In this document: positions 16,690 to 24,354 of the stretch, piece after piece | Numbering within the stretch: position 1 is the first letter of the stretch | Layout: the number at the start of each line of letters is the position of its first letter | Assembly (NCBI GenBank): GCA_018644665.1 | Contig: JABGQA010000101.1 | Span: forward strand, 33,874 to 97,873 | Length of the DNA stretch: 64,000 nt | Direction of reading: 5' to 3' | DNA from: Candidatus Poribacteria bacterium | GTDB taxonomy: Bacteria > Poribacteria > WGA-4E > GCA-2687025 | Translations under genes and position numbers: made by a program | The notes under the pieces: generated by a model | Told to the model about the DNA's origin: nothing | The model's database searches: none | What the model saw: the letters and a program-made list of their open reading frames with translations, nothing else

Positions 16690-17090
16690 ATACAGGCGGC
16701 TCCGAGTGTGATTTCCTGCACGATGCGGGTCGCCAAGCGTTTGCCCATATCGACGCTCGGGAGATCGCGTATCGACTTGTACGGGGTGCTGTAGCCGTTG
16801 ATGAAATCGCAGAACAGGTGCGTCAGGAGGCACGTGACGAAGAGCGCGCCGAGCTCCCGACTCACGAGGAACATTGGGAGGCCGATGGCCGTGTAGACGA
16901 CTGTGCCGAGAAGCTCGTGCATGAACGTGCGGGCGTGCTGCATGCCGCCCACCTTCAGGCGCATCGACTTCAGAAACAGGAGGTGGTCGAGGTCCGGCAG
17001 CAGGGAGAAACCCACGGCGAGCCAGGGACTCGATCCGGGGAAGAACGAGGCGACCCCAAGACCGACGGCCGCGTGCGTGAACGTCGTCAA
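16668..17090 (-). CDS. YdjM/DUF457-type membrane-bound metal-dependent hydrolase
   Basis: 140 residues starting at TTG 17090, one base after the stop of the PAP2 gene, so translation is probably coupled. The N-terminus THAAVGLGVA, then SLLPDLDHLLFL near residue 30 and HLFCDFINGY near 90, give the His/Asp pattern of this family. Several hydrophobic helices span the protein. The family is related to phospholipase C/D-like hydrolases; the biological substrate is unknown. Location between PAP2 and a CDP-alcohol transferase suggests a role in membrane lipid turnover. Confidence 0.75.
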   Translation of the reverse strand: MTTFTHAAVGLGVASFFPGSSPWLAVGFSLLPDLDHLLFLKSMRLKVGGMQHARTFMHELLGTVVYTAIGLPMFLVSRELGALFVTCLLTHLFCDFINGYSTPYKSIRDLPSVDMGKRLATRIVQEITLGAACIWLFVTV

Positions 17091-17091
17091 G

Positions 17092-18039
17092 CTAAGCTCC
17101 CCGCGGCGCAGCCGGCGCCCGGCCGGCGTCCACCCACTTCTCGGCGATCACAATGCCGACCGCCGCCAGAACTGCGCCCGCCACGACGTCCGTCACGTAG
17201 TGGTACCGCCCGTACACGGCCCCGAGAGCCATACCGGCGACAATGATGGTGCCCGGAATACCACCTTTGCGTCGCCATAGCCGCCAGCACCAATACATGA
17301 ACACGCCACCGGTGGACGTGTGCGAACTCGGCATCGCGCCGCCCTTGAGGGCGACCCCGTCCCACTGGATGCCGTTGATCCACGTCGTGAGCGCATAGCC
17401 TTCCAGCCGACGTTCGCCGACCGGAAGGAGCCCAGCGTCGACAAGCGCCCAGCGCGGCCCCCACAAGGGCACGAGCGCGAAGACGACGTAGGAAACAGCG
17501 TATCCGATGATCACGGCGCAGCTCATCTTCTCGAAATCCACGTACCTGCGAGCGGCGAACAGGTACACGCCGATCCCCACCGTGTAGAGATAGTAGCTGG
17601 CGTAGAACGCGTGCAGCGTCTCCGTCGTCAGGCGGGATCTGCCGCGCGCGAGCCACAAAGAGGGCTGTCCGAACAGATTCTCGAACGCGATGAAGGCTGT
17701 ATCTATCGTGAAGTCGGGCGGGTAGATCGCGTGCAGCGTCCACCCCGACCACTTGTAGCACCACAGGAAGTACGCCACCGGCGCCCACAGCAGAATGGCC
17801 CGCCCAATGGCGTTGGACATCGCGACCCGCACCTGGGCCCGTCGTACAAGCACGACCGCACACACCATCGCCACGGCGATGTCTACTGCCCACACATAGC
17901 CCGGGACCGCGACGAACCGCCGAGCCGGCAGCGCGAGCGCCGCGTGGACGATCGCATACCCGACCGCGAGCCACACGCCTGTAAGCATAGGCGCGCGCGT
18001 CGGCGATGCGTCCTTCAGGCGGGGTCTGCTAGATGGCAT
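17092..18039 (-). CDS. PAP2 superfamily membrane phosphatase
   Basis: 315 residues with about six membrane helices. The PAP2 signature is seen as KGGAMPSSHTST near residue 225 and GRYHYVTDVVAGAVLA near 275, giving the two catalytic His residues; the first K-x6-R-P block is not clear. This arrangement resembles the AUR1/inositol-phosphorylceramide-synthase-like branch as well as lipid phosphate phosphatases. It is the first of three cotranscribed genes (16252-18039). Start taken at ATG 18039; a later ATG at 17988 is possible as neither has a strong ribosome site. Confidence 0.8.
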   Translation of the reverse strand: MPSSRPRLKDASPTRAPMLTGVWLAVGYAIVHAALALPARRFVAVPGYVWAVDIAVAMVCAVVLVRRAQVRVAMSNAIGRAILLWAPVAYFLWCYKWSGWTLHAIYPPDFTIDTAFIAFENLFGQPSLWLARGRSRLTTETLHAFYASYYLYTVGIGVYLFAARRYVDFEKMSCAVIIGYAVSYVVFALVPLWGPRWALVDAGLLPVGERRLEGYALTTWINGIQWDGVALKGGAMPSSHTSTGGVFMYWCWRLWRRKGGIPGTIIVAGMALGAVYGRYHYVTDVVAGAVLAAVGIVIAEKWVDAGRAPAAPRGA

Positions 18040-18307
18040 CTACGGGCGGTCGTCCTGGGGCCCTCAGCGCAGAGGCGGATGTGGTAGAGATTCGCGCTTC
18101 CTCGTCGACTGCATTCGCGCCGTTGCCGCGGGTATGGCGGCGGGGTACGATGGCCGCGGGCGTCGGGAGACGACCGGATGTGCCGGGCTCTCGGGCGGCT
18201 CAACAACTATAGCAGGCCCGTCCGACGGCCCTCAAGCGCGGCCCGACGGTCGCTCGGCGTCGCAGGACGGTGCAGGGAACGCCACGCTACGCTGCGAGAA
18301 GGCGAAC

Positions 18308-19639
18308 ATGGCAGACGATCTCCGCAGGTTCGTGTACCGAACGACATTCTCGCGCGAGGAGTTCGCGCGTCGCCGAGGCGCAGTGATGGACGCCATCGGC
18401 GGCGACGGCGTCGCGATCGTGCCGGGCGCTCCGTCAGCAGGGGACCTCGCGCTTTTCCGCCAGGACAACGACTTCTTCTACCTATGCGGCGTCGAGGTGG
18501 CAGGGGCACATCTGCTCCTGGACACCAAGACAGGCACGTCGACGGTCTACCTGCCGCCACGCGACGAAGGCGAGGAGCGGTCGGAAGGCCCTCGACTACA
18601 CGCGGACGACGCCGACGCCGCGTGTGCGTGGACGGGCGTCGAGCGCGTCGCGCCGCTGGCTTCGCTCGTCGACGACATACCCACCGGCGGTGCGCTCTAC
18701 GTGCCGCGCGCGGAGGCGTCGCGCGCCCACGTCGACGAGTTCATCTGGTCCCGCGCCGAGTGGCCCCAATGGTTCGCGCGACAGCTCTCCGAACACACCG
18801 GCATCGATGAACTCGAAGACCTGACGCCGACGCTTCGTGAGCTGCGCATGGTCAAGAGCGCCGAAGAGATCGACGTGATGCGCTTCGCGGGACGGTTGAC
18901 CGCGCTCGCCGCGACCGAAGGCATGCGCTCCACAGCCCCCGGAGTCATGGAGTACCAGCTCGGAGCCGTCGCGGACTACATCTACCGCGTCAACGGCGCG
19001 AGGGGTGGCGGGTACCCGGCGATCATCGGCGGCGGCACGAACGCGTGGTTCGGCCACTACTGGCGGAACAACGACGAACTGCGCGACGGCGACATGCTTC
19101 TGTTGGACTACGCGCCAGACTACGAGCAGTACACGTCGGACATCGGCAGGATGTGGCCGGTGAACGGCACGTATAGCCCAGCGCAGCGTGAGCTATACGG
19201 ATTCATCGTCGAGTACCACAAGACGCTGCTGAGCCTGATCGGGCCCGGCGAGTTGGCCGCCGAGATCATGGACCGTGCCGCCGAGACGATGGGCGCCGTG
19301 ATCGACAGCACGGCGTGGTCGCAGCCGCACTACGAAGCCGCCGCGCGCGGCGCGCTGACATTCCGAGGCCACCTCTCGCACACGGTAGGGTTGGACGTGC
19401 ACGACAGCGGGAACTACTGGCCAGAGCCGCTGAAGCCTGGCACGGTGTTTTCCGTCGACCCGATGATCTGGATTCCCGAAGAGCGTCTGTACGTTCGCGT
19501 CGAAGACACGATCGCCATCACGGAGGACGGCATCGAGAACTTCACGGCCCTGGCGCCGCTCGAACTCGACGACGTCGAGGCGTGCATGCGTGAGCCCGGG
19601 ATGATCCAGGCATATCCGCCTGAGCGCGGTGGCCGCTAG
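18308..19639 (+). CDS. pepP: Xaa-Pro aminopeptidase (M24B)
   Basis: 443 residues from ATG 18308, preceded by GAGAAGG; the frame is open further up but that part is not conserved. An AMP_N domain (about 1-150) precedes the pita-bread M24 domain. Metal ligands in order: Asp in LLLDYAPDYE, Asp in TSDIGRMWPVNG, His in HLSHTVGLDVHD, then VDPMIWIPEE and VRVEDTIAI. The usual V-E-P-G becomes V-D-P-M, so residue 384 is Asp instead of Glu. The enzyme removes N-terminal residues before proline. Its stop overlaps the convergent gene by CTAG. Confidence 0.9.
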   Translation: MADDLRRFVYRTTFSREEFARRRGAVMDAIGGDGVAIVPGAPSAGDLALFRQDNDFFYLCGVEVAGAHLLLDTKTGTSTVYLPPRDEGEERSEGPRLHADDADAACAWTGVERVAPLASLVDDIPTGGALYVPRAEASRAHVDEFIWSRAEWPQWFARQLSEHTGIDELEDLTPTLRELRMVKSAEEIDVMRFAGRLTALAATEGMRSTAPGVMEYQLGAVADYIYRVNGARGGGYPAIIGGGTNAWFGHYWRNNDELRDGDMLLLDYAPDYEQYTSDIGRMWPVNGTYSPAQRELYGFIVEYHKTLLSLIGPGELAAEIMDRAAETMGAVIDSTAWSQPHYEAAARGALTFRGHLSHTVGLDVHDSGNYWPEPLKPGTVFSVDPMIWIPEERLYVRVEDTIAITEDGIENFTALAPLELDDVEACMREPGMIQAYPPERGGR

Positions 19640-20943
19640 GGCAGCTGCACGCGGGCGTACCGCAGGACCTGCCCCTCGCGGCCGATGCCGAACAGGTCGA
19701 GAGTGTCACTCGGCGGAGAGCCGCCGCGTTCCGTCGCCGTAAAGAACGTGCCGAACGGCTCCTCGAGCGGTATGGTGACTGGCTCGCCGGGGCCGTCGTC
19801 GGTCAGCGCGATGAGTCCGTTCGTCCCGCTCGCCGCGTAGACGACGTGCAGCCCGCCGTCGGCGTCCCGGTGGAAGCGGCCATACGCGGGTTGCAGCCCG
19901 GACGTCCCCTCGCCACCCGCGATGAGAGTCTGCCTGGACGCCTCGATCCCGTCCCGGAGAACGACGTGGACTAGATCCGCGGCGATCCGCTCGTCCGGGA
20001 AGAAGCGGTCGCGCATCGACGTGGATTGCACAGTGCGCCGCAGGTACAGGATATGGGCAGCGCCGTCGTCCGCGATGAACATGTCGAGGTTGGAGATGTG
20101 GCCGGACGTCGCGTCGACGTCGTCGATCTCGATTGCATCGCCGAACTGCTCCGACGAGATGTCCGGAGTCCAGGCGTAGAACAGCCGGCGGAACACGTAG
20201 TCCCATTTCCGTTGCGTCTGCTCGAACTTGTACTCGCGCCACTCGTCCACCGGCTCGACGATGTCGCGGATGGCCAACACGTGCCCGCCGCCGTGACGCA
20301 GAGACACCTGCGGATAGCACGAGCGGATAGGGAAGGGAACGCGGCCAGCGTTCGTCCAGTTCCCGCCGGCATCTCGATGCGCCCAGAACTGGTCCCCGGT
20401 CGGCGAGTCGATGTTCATGGCCAACTGCTCACCGGCCTCGCCGTCCACCGCGAAGCCGCGATAGGAGTGCTCCGTGAACGTGTGGCCGCCGGCCCAGGGG
20501 ACGTCGAGCGCTTGCGGCTCGGCTCCGGGCGCGGGAGACGTGAACTCCAGCAATTGCGGGTCAGATGGGCCGCTGCGACGTCCCGACAGATCGATGAGAG
20601 GGTTGATCGATAGGAACACGCGGCCGTCTTGAGTCGCCCCCAGCGGACACGGCTCGCGCGTGTCGAACTCGGTCGCGTGCCCAATCAGCTCCCACGCGCC
20701 GTCGTCTTCACGTGCGAACAGGCGCCAGCGCGTGTTGCACAGCGGCTCGACATCGACGCCCGTCTCGAGGGCGGAGGCATACACTCTGTCGCCGACGCGT
20801 GCGATGAGCGGGGCGCCGTAGCACCACAGCGGCCCGGCGCCGTTGTTAGCCGGAGCGTAGGTGGCGACGGTATCCTCCACCTCGACGACGGGAACCGCGC
20901 GCGCGGCGACGATGGCGATGCAGGCGCTCAGCGTAGCGATCAT
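19636..20943 (-). CDS. Secreted beta-propeller protein (sialidase/BNR-like fold)
   Basis: 435 residues from ATG 20943, chosen because AAAGGGG is just upstream and the next residues form a signal peptide (MIATLSACIAIVAARA). Repeated blades contain patterns such as DGRVFLSINPL, DDGAAHILYLRR and DADGGLHVVYAASGTNG, like BNR/Asp-box propellers. No clear catalytic triad of sialidases was found. It probably acts outside the cytoplasm as a glycan-binding or glycan-hydrolysing protein. Its stop shares CTAG with pepP. Confidence 0.6.
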   Translation of the reverse strand: MIATLSACIAIVAARAVPVVEVEDTVATYAPANNGAGPLWCYGAPLIARVGDRVYASALETGVDVEPLCNTRWRLFAREDDGAWELIGHATEFDTREPCPLGATQDGRVFLSINPLIDLSGRRSGPSDPQLLEFTSPAPGAEPQALDVPWAGGHTFTEHSYRGFAVDGEAGEQLAMNIDSPTGDQFWAHRDAGGNWTNAGRVPFPIRSCYPQVSLRHGGGHVLAIRDIVEPVDEWREYKFEQTQRKWDYVFRRLFYAWTPDISSEQFGDAIEIDDVDATSGHISNLDMFIADDGAAHILYLRRTVQSTSMRDRFFPDERIAADLVHVVLRDGIEASRQTLIAGGEGTSGLQPAYGRFHRDADGGLHVVYAASGTNGLIALTDDGPGEPVTIPLEEPFGTFFTATERGGSPPSDTLDLFGIGREGQVLRYARVQLP

Positions 20944-21058
20944 AGTGTGCCCCTTTGTCGGCCCGCGTGGGCGGCTCGAAGTCGGGGCGAAGGATATAGG
21001 AAACGCCACGGCGCCTCAACTGCCGAGGACTGGACCGACGACAACGAAGGGACCGCAC

Positions 21059-21640
21059 ATGCCGCCACGCGTGCTGCTGATAGGCGACTCGATTCGGATG
21101 GGATACGCTCCGGGCGTCCGCGAACGGCTCATGGGGCGCGCCGAGATCGCCGAAATCCCACAGAACGGCGGCGACAGCGCCAACCTGCTGGCGAAACTGC
21201 CGGCGTGGCTCGGGTACGTGGCGGACGACCCACCCGTGGTGGCGTACGTGAACTGTGGCCTGCATGACATCAAGCGGGCCTACGGGTCTGACGCGCGACA
21301 GGTCGGCCTGTTGGAGTACGGCCCCAACGTACGGTCGATTCTGGCGATGCTCGTCGAGCAGATGGGCGGGGCGGTTGTGTGGGCGGCCACGACCCCCGTC
21401 GTCTACGAGCGGCACCACGCCCGCAAGGGCTTCGACCGCTTCGACGCCGACGTCCTGGAGTACAACTCCGCAGCATCGGCGATCGCGTCGGAACTCGACG
21501 TGGCCGTGCACGACCTGTACCGGGCCGTCTCGGACGGCGGCGTCGTAGATTGCGTTGGCGAGGACGGCGTGCACATGACCGATCGTGGCAATACGCTACT
21601 CGCGGACCACGTCGCAAAGCGCCTTCACGACTACGTCTAG
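21059..21640 (+). CDS. SGNH/GDSL-type hydrolase
   Basis: 193 residues from ATG 21059, with AAGGGA upstream. Block I is LLIGDSIRMGY (Ser nucleophile), block II has the Gly in NGGDSANLL, block III reads VNCGLHDIK where G-x-N-D is usual (Asn replaced by His), and block V is DGVHMTDRGN with the catalytic Asp and His. The family cleaves esters of sugars and lipids. No signal peptide is present, so it is probably cytoplasmic. Family call firm; substrate unknown. Confidence 0.8.
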   Translation: MPPRVLLIGDSIRMGYAPGVRERLMGRAEIAEIPQNGGDSANLLAKLPAWLGYVADDPPVVAYVNCGLHDIKRAYGSDARQVGLLEYGPNVRSILAMLVEQMGGAVVWAATTPVVYERHHARKGFDRFDADVLEYNSAASAIASELDVAVHDLYRAVSDGGVVDCVGEDGVHMTDRGNTLLADHVAKRLHDYV

Positions 21641-21664
21641 GCGATGTCTGGCCGGGTCGGCGTC

Positions 21665-21693
21665 TTGACTCGACTGCGTCGGTGTGGTACGTT
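21665..21693 (+). promoter_or_regulatory. Promoter of the thrC leader
   Basis: TTGACT at 21665-21670, a 17-base spacer, and TACGTT at 21688-21693 preceded by TGG (extended -10). It lies 25 bases after the SGNH hydrolase stop, so thrC is transcribed separately. Start of RNA is expected near 21700, giving a leader of about 250 bases before the thrC ATG. Confidence 0.6.
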
Positions 21694-21749
21694 TTCAGCG
21701 GGCCGGAGGAGCACCCCGGCGGCCCGCCGGACACAGGGAACGAACTGAG

Positions 21750-21857
21750 ATGAACTGCCGACACTCGGTGCCGCAGATTGACCGTATGGCCATGCCTAGC
21801 GGCATGCGCGCCATGCGCATGCCGCATGACGGACACGGCGGTGGGCGCTGTCGATAA
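21750..21857 (+). CDS. Met-rich leader peptide of the thrC attenuator
   Basis: A 35-codon open frame, ATG 21750 to TAA 21855-21857, with AGGGAA (21735-21740) as ribosome site. Five Met codons fall within codons 13-24 (RMAMPSGMRAMRMPHD), against one Ile and no Thr in the whole peptide. The last codons, GGCGGTGGGCGC, are themselves the antiterminator arm. The stop codon lies 8 bases past that arm, so a ribosome that finishes the peptide would cover it, and one stalled at the Met cluster would leave it free. That geometry is what a translational attenuator needs. Not found by homology; reality rests on this arrangement. Confidence 0.6.
   Translation: MNCRHSVPQIDRMAMPSGMRAMRMPHDGHGGGRCR
21799..21825 (+). 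other. Strong stem-loop inside the leader peptide frame
   Basis: GCGGCATGCGC (21799-21809), loop GCCAT, then GCGCATGCCGC (21815-21825): a perfect 11-bp stem. An alternative fold pairs ATGGC (21785-21789) with GCCAT (21810-21814) and CATGCC with GGCATG. It covers the Met codons and could be the RNA-polymerase pause hairpin of the attenuator. Confidence 0.55.
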
Positions 21858-21895
21858 TGCGCTGAGTGCAGAACCGATGTATTCGCCCACTGCCG
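21836..21895 (+). promoter_or_regulatory. Antiterminator of the thrC leader
   Basis: Bases 21836-21847 (CGGCGGTGGGCG) can pair with 21884-21895 (CGCCCACTGCCG) over 12 bp with one G-U pair, across a 36-base loop. The upstream arm is a near copy of the terminator's 3' arm (GGCGGTGGGCG against GGCAGTGGGCG). The two structures exclude each other, which is the hallmark of an attenuator switch. Confidence 0.6.
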
Positions 21896-21913
21896 ATCGG
21901 CAGTGGGCGTTTT
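21884..21913 (+). terminator. Intrinsic terminator/attenuator upstream of thrC
   Basis: A perfect palindrome at 21884-21909: arm CGCCCACTGCC, GATC tetraloop, arm GGCAGTGGGCG (11-bp stem). It is followed at once by TTTTCGTCTT. It ends only 38 bases before the thrC ATG, within the thrC leader and after its promoter, so it should stop transcription before thrC unless the antiterminator forms. Confidence 0.8.
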
Positions 21914-21950
21914 CGTCTTGAGCGGGCAAGCGAACGGGAGCGATGAGAAG

Positions 21951-23180
21951 ATGGGACACGTACAGGGACTCAAGTGCCGTGAGTGCGGTCACGACTACCC
22001 GATAGAGCCGCTCCACGTATGCGAGATGTGCTTCGGGCCGCTGGAAGTCGCGTACGACTACGACGCGATCGCCAAGGAAGTCACGCGAGAGACGATCGAG
22101 AGTGGGCCCCGGAGCCACTGGCGATACGGCAACCTGCTCCCCCTCGACGGCCCGCCGACCGACGGGCTCGACACCGGCAGCACGCCGCTGTTGAGGGCGG
22201 ACCGGCTGGCCAAAGCACTCGGCGTTCGCGAGCTGTACATAAAGAACGACGCCGTCTGCCCGCCCACGCTCTCCTTCAAGGACCGCGTTGTGTCGGTAGC
22301 GCTCTCGAAGGCCAAGGAATTCGGCTTCGAAACCGCCGCGTGCGCGTCGACGGGCAACCTGGCGAATTCGGTCGCCGCGCAGGCCGCCCGCGCGGGCCTG
22401 CGGTCGTTCATCTTCATCCCGGCGGACCTCGAAGTCGCGAAGGTCATCGGCACGTCGATCTTCGAGCCAACGGTAGTCGGCATCAAGGGGACCTACGACG
22501 AGGTCAACCGGCTGTGCAGCGAAATCGCGGGGGTCTATGAATGGGCGTTCGCGAACATCAACCTGCGACCGTTCTACGCCGAGGGGTCCAAGACCTTCGG
22601 GTACGAGATCCTCGAGGACCTGGGCTGGGACTCACCCGACAACATCGTCGTCCCGTGTGCGGGCGGGTCGCTCATCACGAAAATCGGCAAGGCCATAGGT
22701 GAGTTCGAGAAGCTCGGCCTCATCGAGCCGGCCAATACGAAGATCCATGCCGCCCAGGCGACCGGCTGCGGGCCCATAGTCACGGCGGTCCTTGAGGGCG
22801 AGGAGTTCGTCAAGCCGGTGCGGCCGGACACGATCGCCAAGTCGCTGGCGATCGGGAACCCCGCAGACGGCATCTACGCGGTGGAAACGGTGCGGAAGTC
22901 CGGCGGCTACGCGGCGCACGCGACCGACGAGGAGATCGTCGAGGCGATCCGTCTGCTGGCGGCCACCGAGGGCATCTTCACCGAGACCGCGGGCGGCGTG
23001 ACGTTGGCCGCGACGAAGCACCTCATCGAGAGCGGCCACATAGGCCGCGACGAATCCACCGTCGTGTCGATTACCGGCAACGGGCTGAAGACGCTCGAAG
23101 TAGTGCAGGAGCGTGTCCCACAACCGCACCTGATACTGCCGCAGTTGGGCGCGTTCGAAGAGCTAATGAAGACTATCTAG
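21951..23180 (+). CDS. thrC: Threonine synthase
   Basis: 409 residues from ATG 21951; an in-frame GTG at 21903 lies within the terminator and is unlikely to be used. An N-terminal zinc-ribbon-like part, CRECGHDYPIEPLHVCEMC, is followed by the PLP fold: TLSFKDRVVSVAL carries the Schiff-base Lys, with CASTGNLANSVAAQAARAG for phosphate binding and VPCAGGSL. The enzyme turns O-phosphohomoserine into threonine. Its leader contains a Met-rich peptide and an attenuator, so expression may follow methionyl-tRNA supply. A radical SAM gene follows after 16 bases and is probably cotranscribed. Confidence 0.95.
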   Translation: MGHVQGLKCRECGHDYPIEPLHVCEMCFGPLEVAYDYDAIAKEVTRETIESGPRSHWRYGNLLPLDGPPTDGLDTGSTPLLRADRLAKALGVRELYIKNDAVCPPTLSFKDRVVSVALSKAKEFGFETAACASTGNLANSVAAQAARAGLRSFIFIPADLEVAKVIGTSIFEPTVVGIKGTYDEVNRLCSEIAGVYEWAFANINLRPFYAEGSKTFGYEILEDLGWDSPDNIVVPCAGGSLITKIGKAIGEFEKLGLIEPANTKIHAAQATGCGPIVTAVLEGEEFVKPVRPDTIAKSLAIGNPADGIYAVETVRKSGGYAAHATDEEIVEAIRLLAATEGIFTETAGGVTLAATKHLIESGHIGRDESTVVSITGNGLKTLEVVQERVPQPHLILPQLGAFEELMKTI

Positions 23181-23196
23181 CGGCGCGGGGGACCAG

Positions 23197-24354
23197 ATGC
23201 GCGCGAGCGCGGACACGTTGGGAGACGTCCTCCGCGAGCACTCGCGGGAGAGTGAGCTGCACGACACTCTCGCCGACGGGTCGTCGCGCTGCTATGCGTG
23301 CGGGCACGAGTGTCTCGTCAAGCCGGGGCGCTTCGGCGTCTGCCGAGTGCGATACAACGAGGGCGGCACGCTGTACGCGCCGTTCGGGTATGTCGCCGGC
23401 GTCCAATGCGACCCCATCGAGAAGAAGCCGTTCTTCCACGCCTATCCGGGCGCGCGGGCTCTCAGCTTCGGGATGCTGGGGTGCGACTTCCACTGCGGGT
23501 ACTGCCAGAACTGGGTGACGTCACAGGCGTTGCGCGACCCGGCCGCCGGGATAGCGCCACAGCAGACGTCGGCCGACGCGATCGTGGCCGCCGCCCTCCG
23601 CCTCGGGGCAGAGGTGGTCACCAGCACATACAACGAGCCGCTCATCACGAGCGAGTGGGCCGTGGCGGTCTTCCGCGAGGCCGTGGAGCAAGGTCTTACC
23701 TGCTCGTTCGTATCGAACGGCAACGCAACGCCACGCGTGCTCGACTACCTCGAACCATACGTGCGGCTGTACAAGGTCGACCTCAAGACGTTCCAGGACA
23801 AGCAGTACCGCAAGCTCGGGGGCCGACTTGAGCCTGTGCTGGACACGATCCGCGCGTTGGTCGCGCGCGGCATATGGACGGAAATCGTCACGCTTACCGT
23901 GCCGGGCTACAACGACTCGGACGAGGAGCTGAGGGACATCGCGGAGTTCGTGGCGTCGGTGTCAGCGGACATCCCCTGGCACGTCACGGCGTTCCACAAG
24001 GACTACAAGATGACCGACCCGGCGAACACAGACGTCGGCACACTGCTGCGCGCCTGGGAAATCGGCAAACGCGCGGGACTGAGGTACGTCTACGCCGGGA
24101 ACCTGCCTGGATCGGTTGGGGACACGGAGAGCACGTTCTGTCCCGGATGCGACGGGAAGCTAGTCGACCGCCGAGGCTTCCAGATACTGTCTGACCGGAT
24201 GCGACAGGGCGAGTGCCCCGACTGCGGGACGCGGATCGCTGGCGTCTGGCGCGAGGTAGCCAACGCTGTGGAACGAACCGACACCGTTCAGCCGCCCGTG
24301 AAATCGAACAGCACGCCAAGCGCGGCGTCGCGCTCATCACGCAGCAGCCTGTAG
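23197..24354 (+). CDS. AmmeMemoRadiSam-system radical SAM enzyme
   Basis: 385 residues, ATG 23197 with GGGGGA upstream. The radical SAM cluster motif C-x3-C-x2-C is GCDFHCGYCQNW. An N-terminal Cys set (CYACGHECLVKPGRFGVC) and a C-terminal zinc-ribbon-like pair (FCPGCDG and CPDCGTRIAGVW) are typical of this family (COG1180, PflA-like), which co-occurs with AMMECR1 and Memo proteins. Neither partner is in the window. The reaction is unknown. The last 25 or so residues look unlike the family and overlap, in antisense, the end of the convergent dehydrogenase gene by 67 bases. Confidence 0.85.
   Translation: MRASADTLGDVLREHSRESELHDTLADGSSRCYACGHECLVKPGRFGVCRVRYNEGGTLYAPFGYVAGVQCDPIEKKPFFHAYPGARALSFGMLGCDFHCGYCQNWVTSQALRDPAAGIAPQQTSADAIVAAALRLGAEVVTSTYNEPLITSEWAVAVFREAVEQGLTCSFVSNGNATPRVLDYLEPYVRLYKVDLKTFQDKQYRKLGGRLEPVLDTIRALVARGIWTEIVTLTVPGYNDSDEELRDIAEFVASVSADIPWHVTAFHKDYKMTDPANTDVGTLLRAWEIGKRAGLRYVYAGNLPGSVGDTESTFCPGCDGKLVDRRGFQILSDRMRQGECPDCGTRIAGVWREVANAVERTDTVQPPVKSNSTPSAASRSSRSSL

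Noticed and set aside
21700..21913. SAM riboswitch as an explanation of the thrC leader
   Set aside because: I could not fit the SAM-I or SAM-II consensus. The leader frame and mutually exclusive hairpins explain the sequence better. A covariance-model search would settle it.
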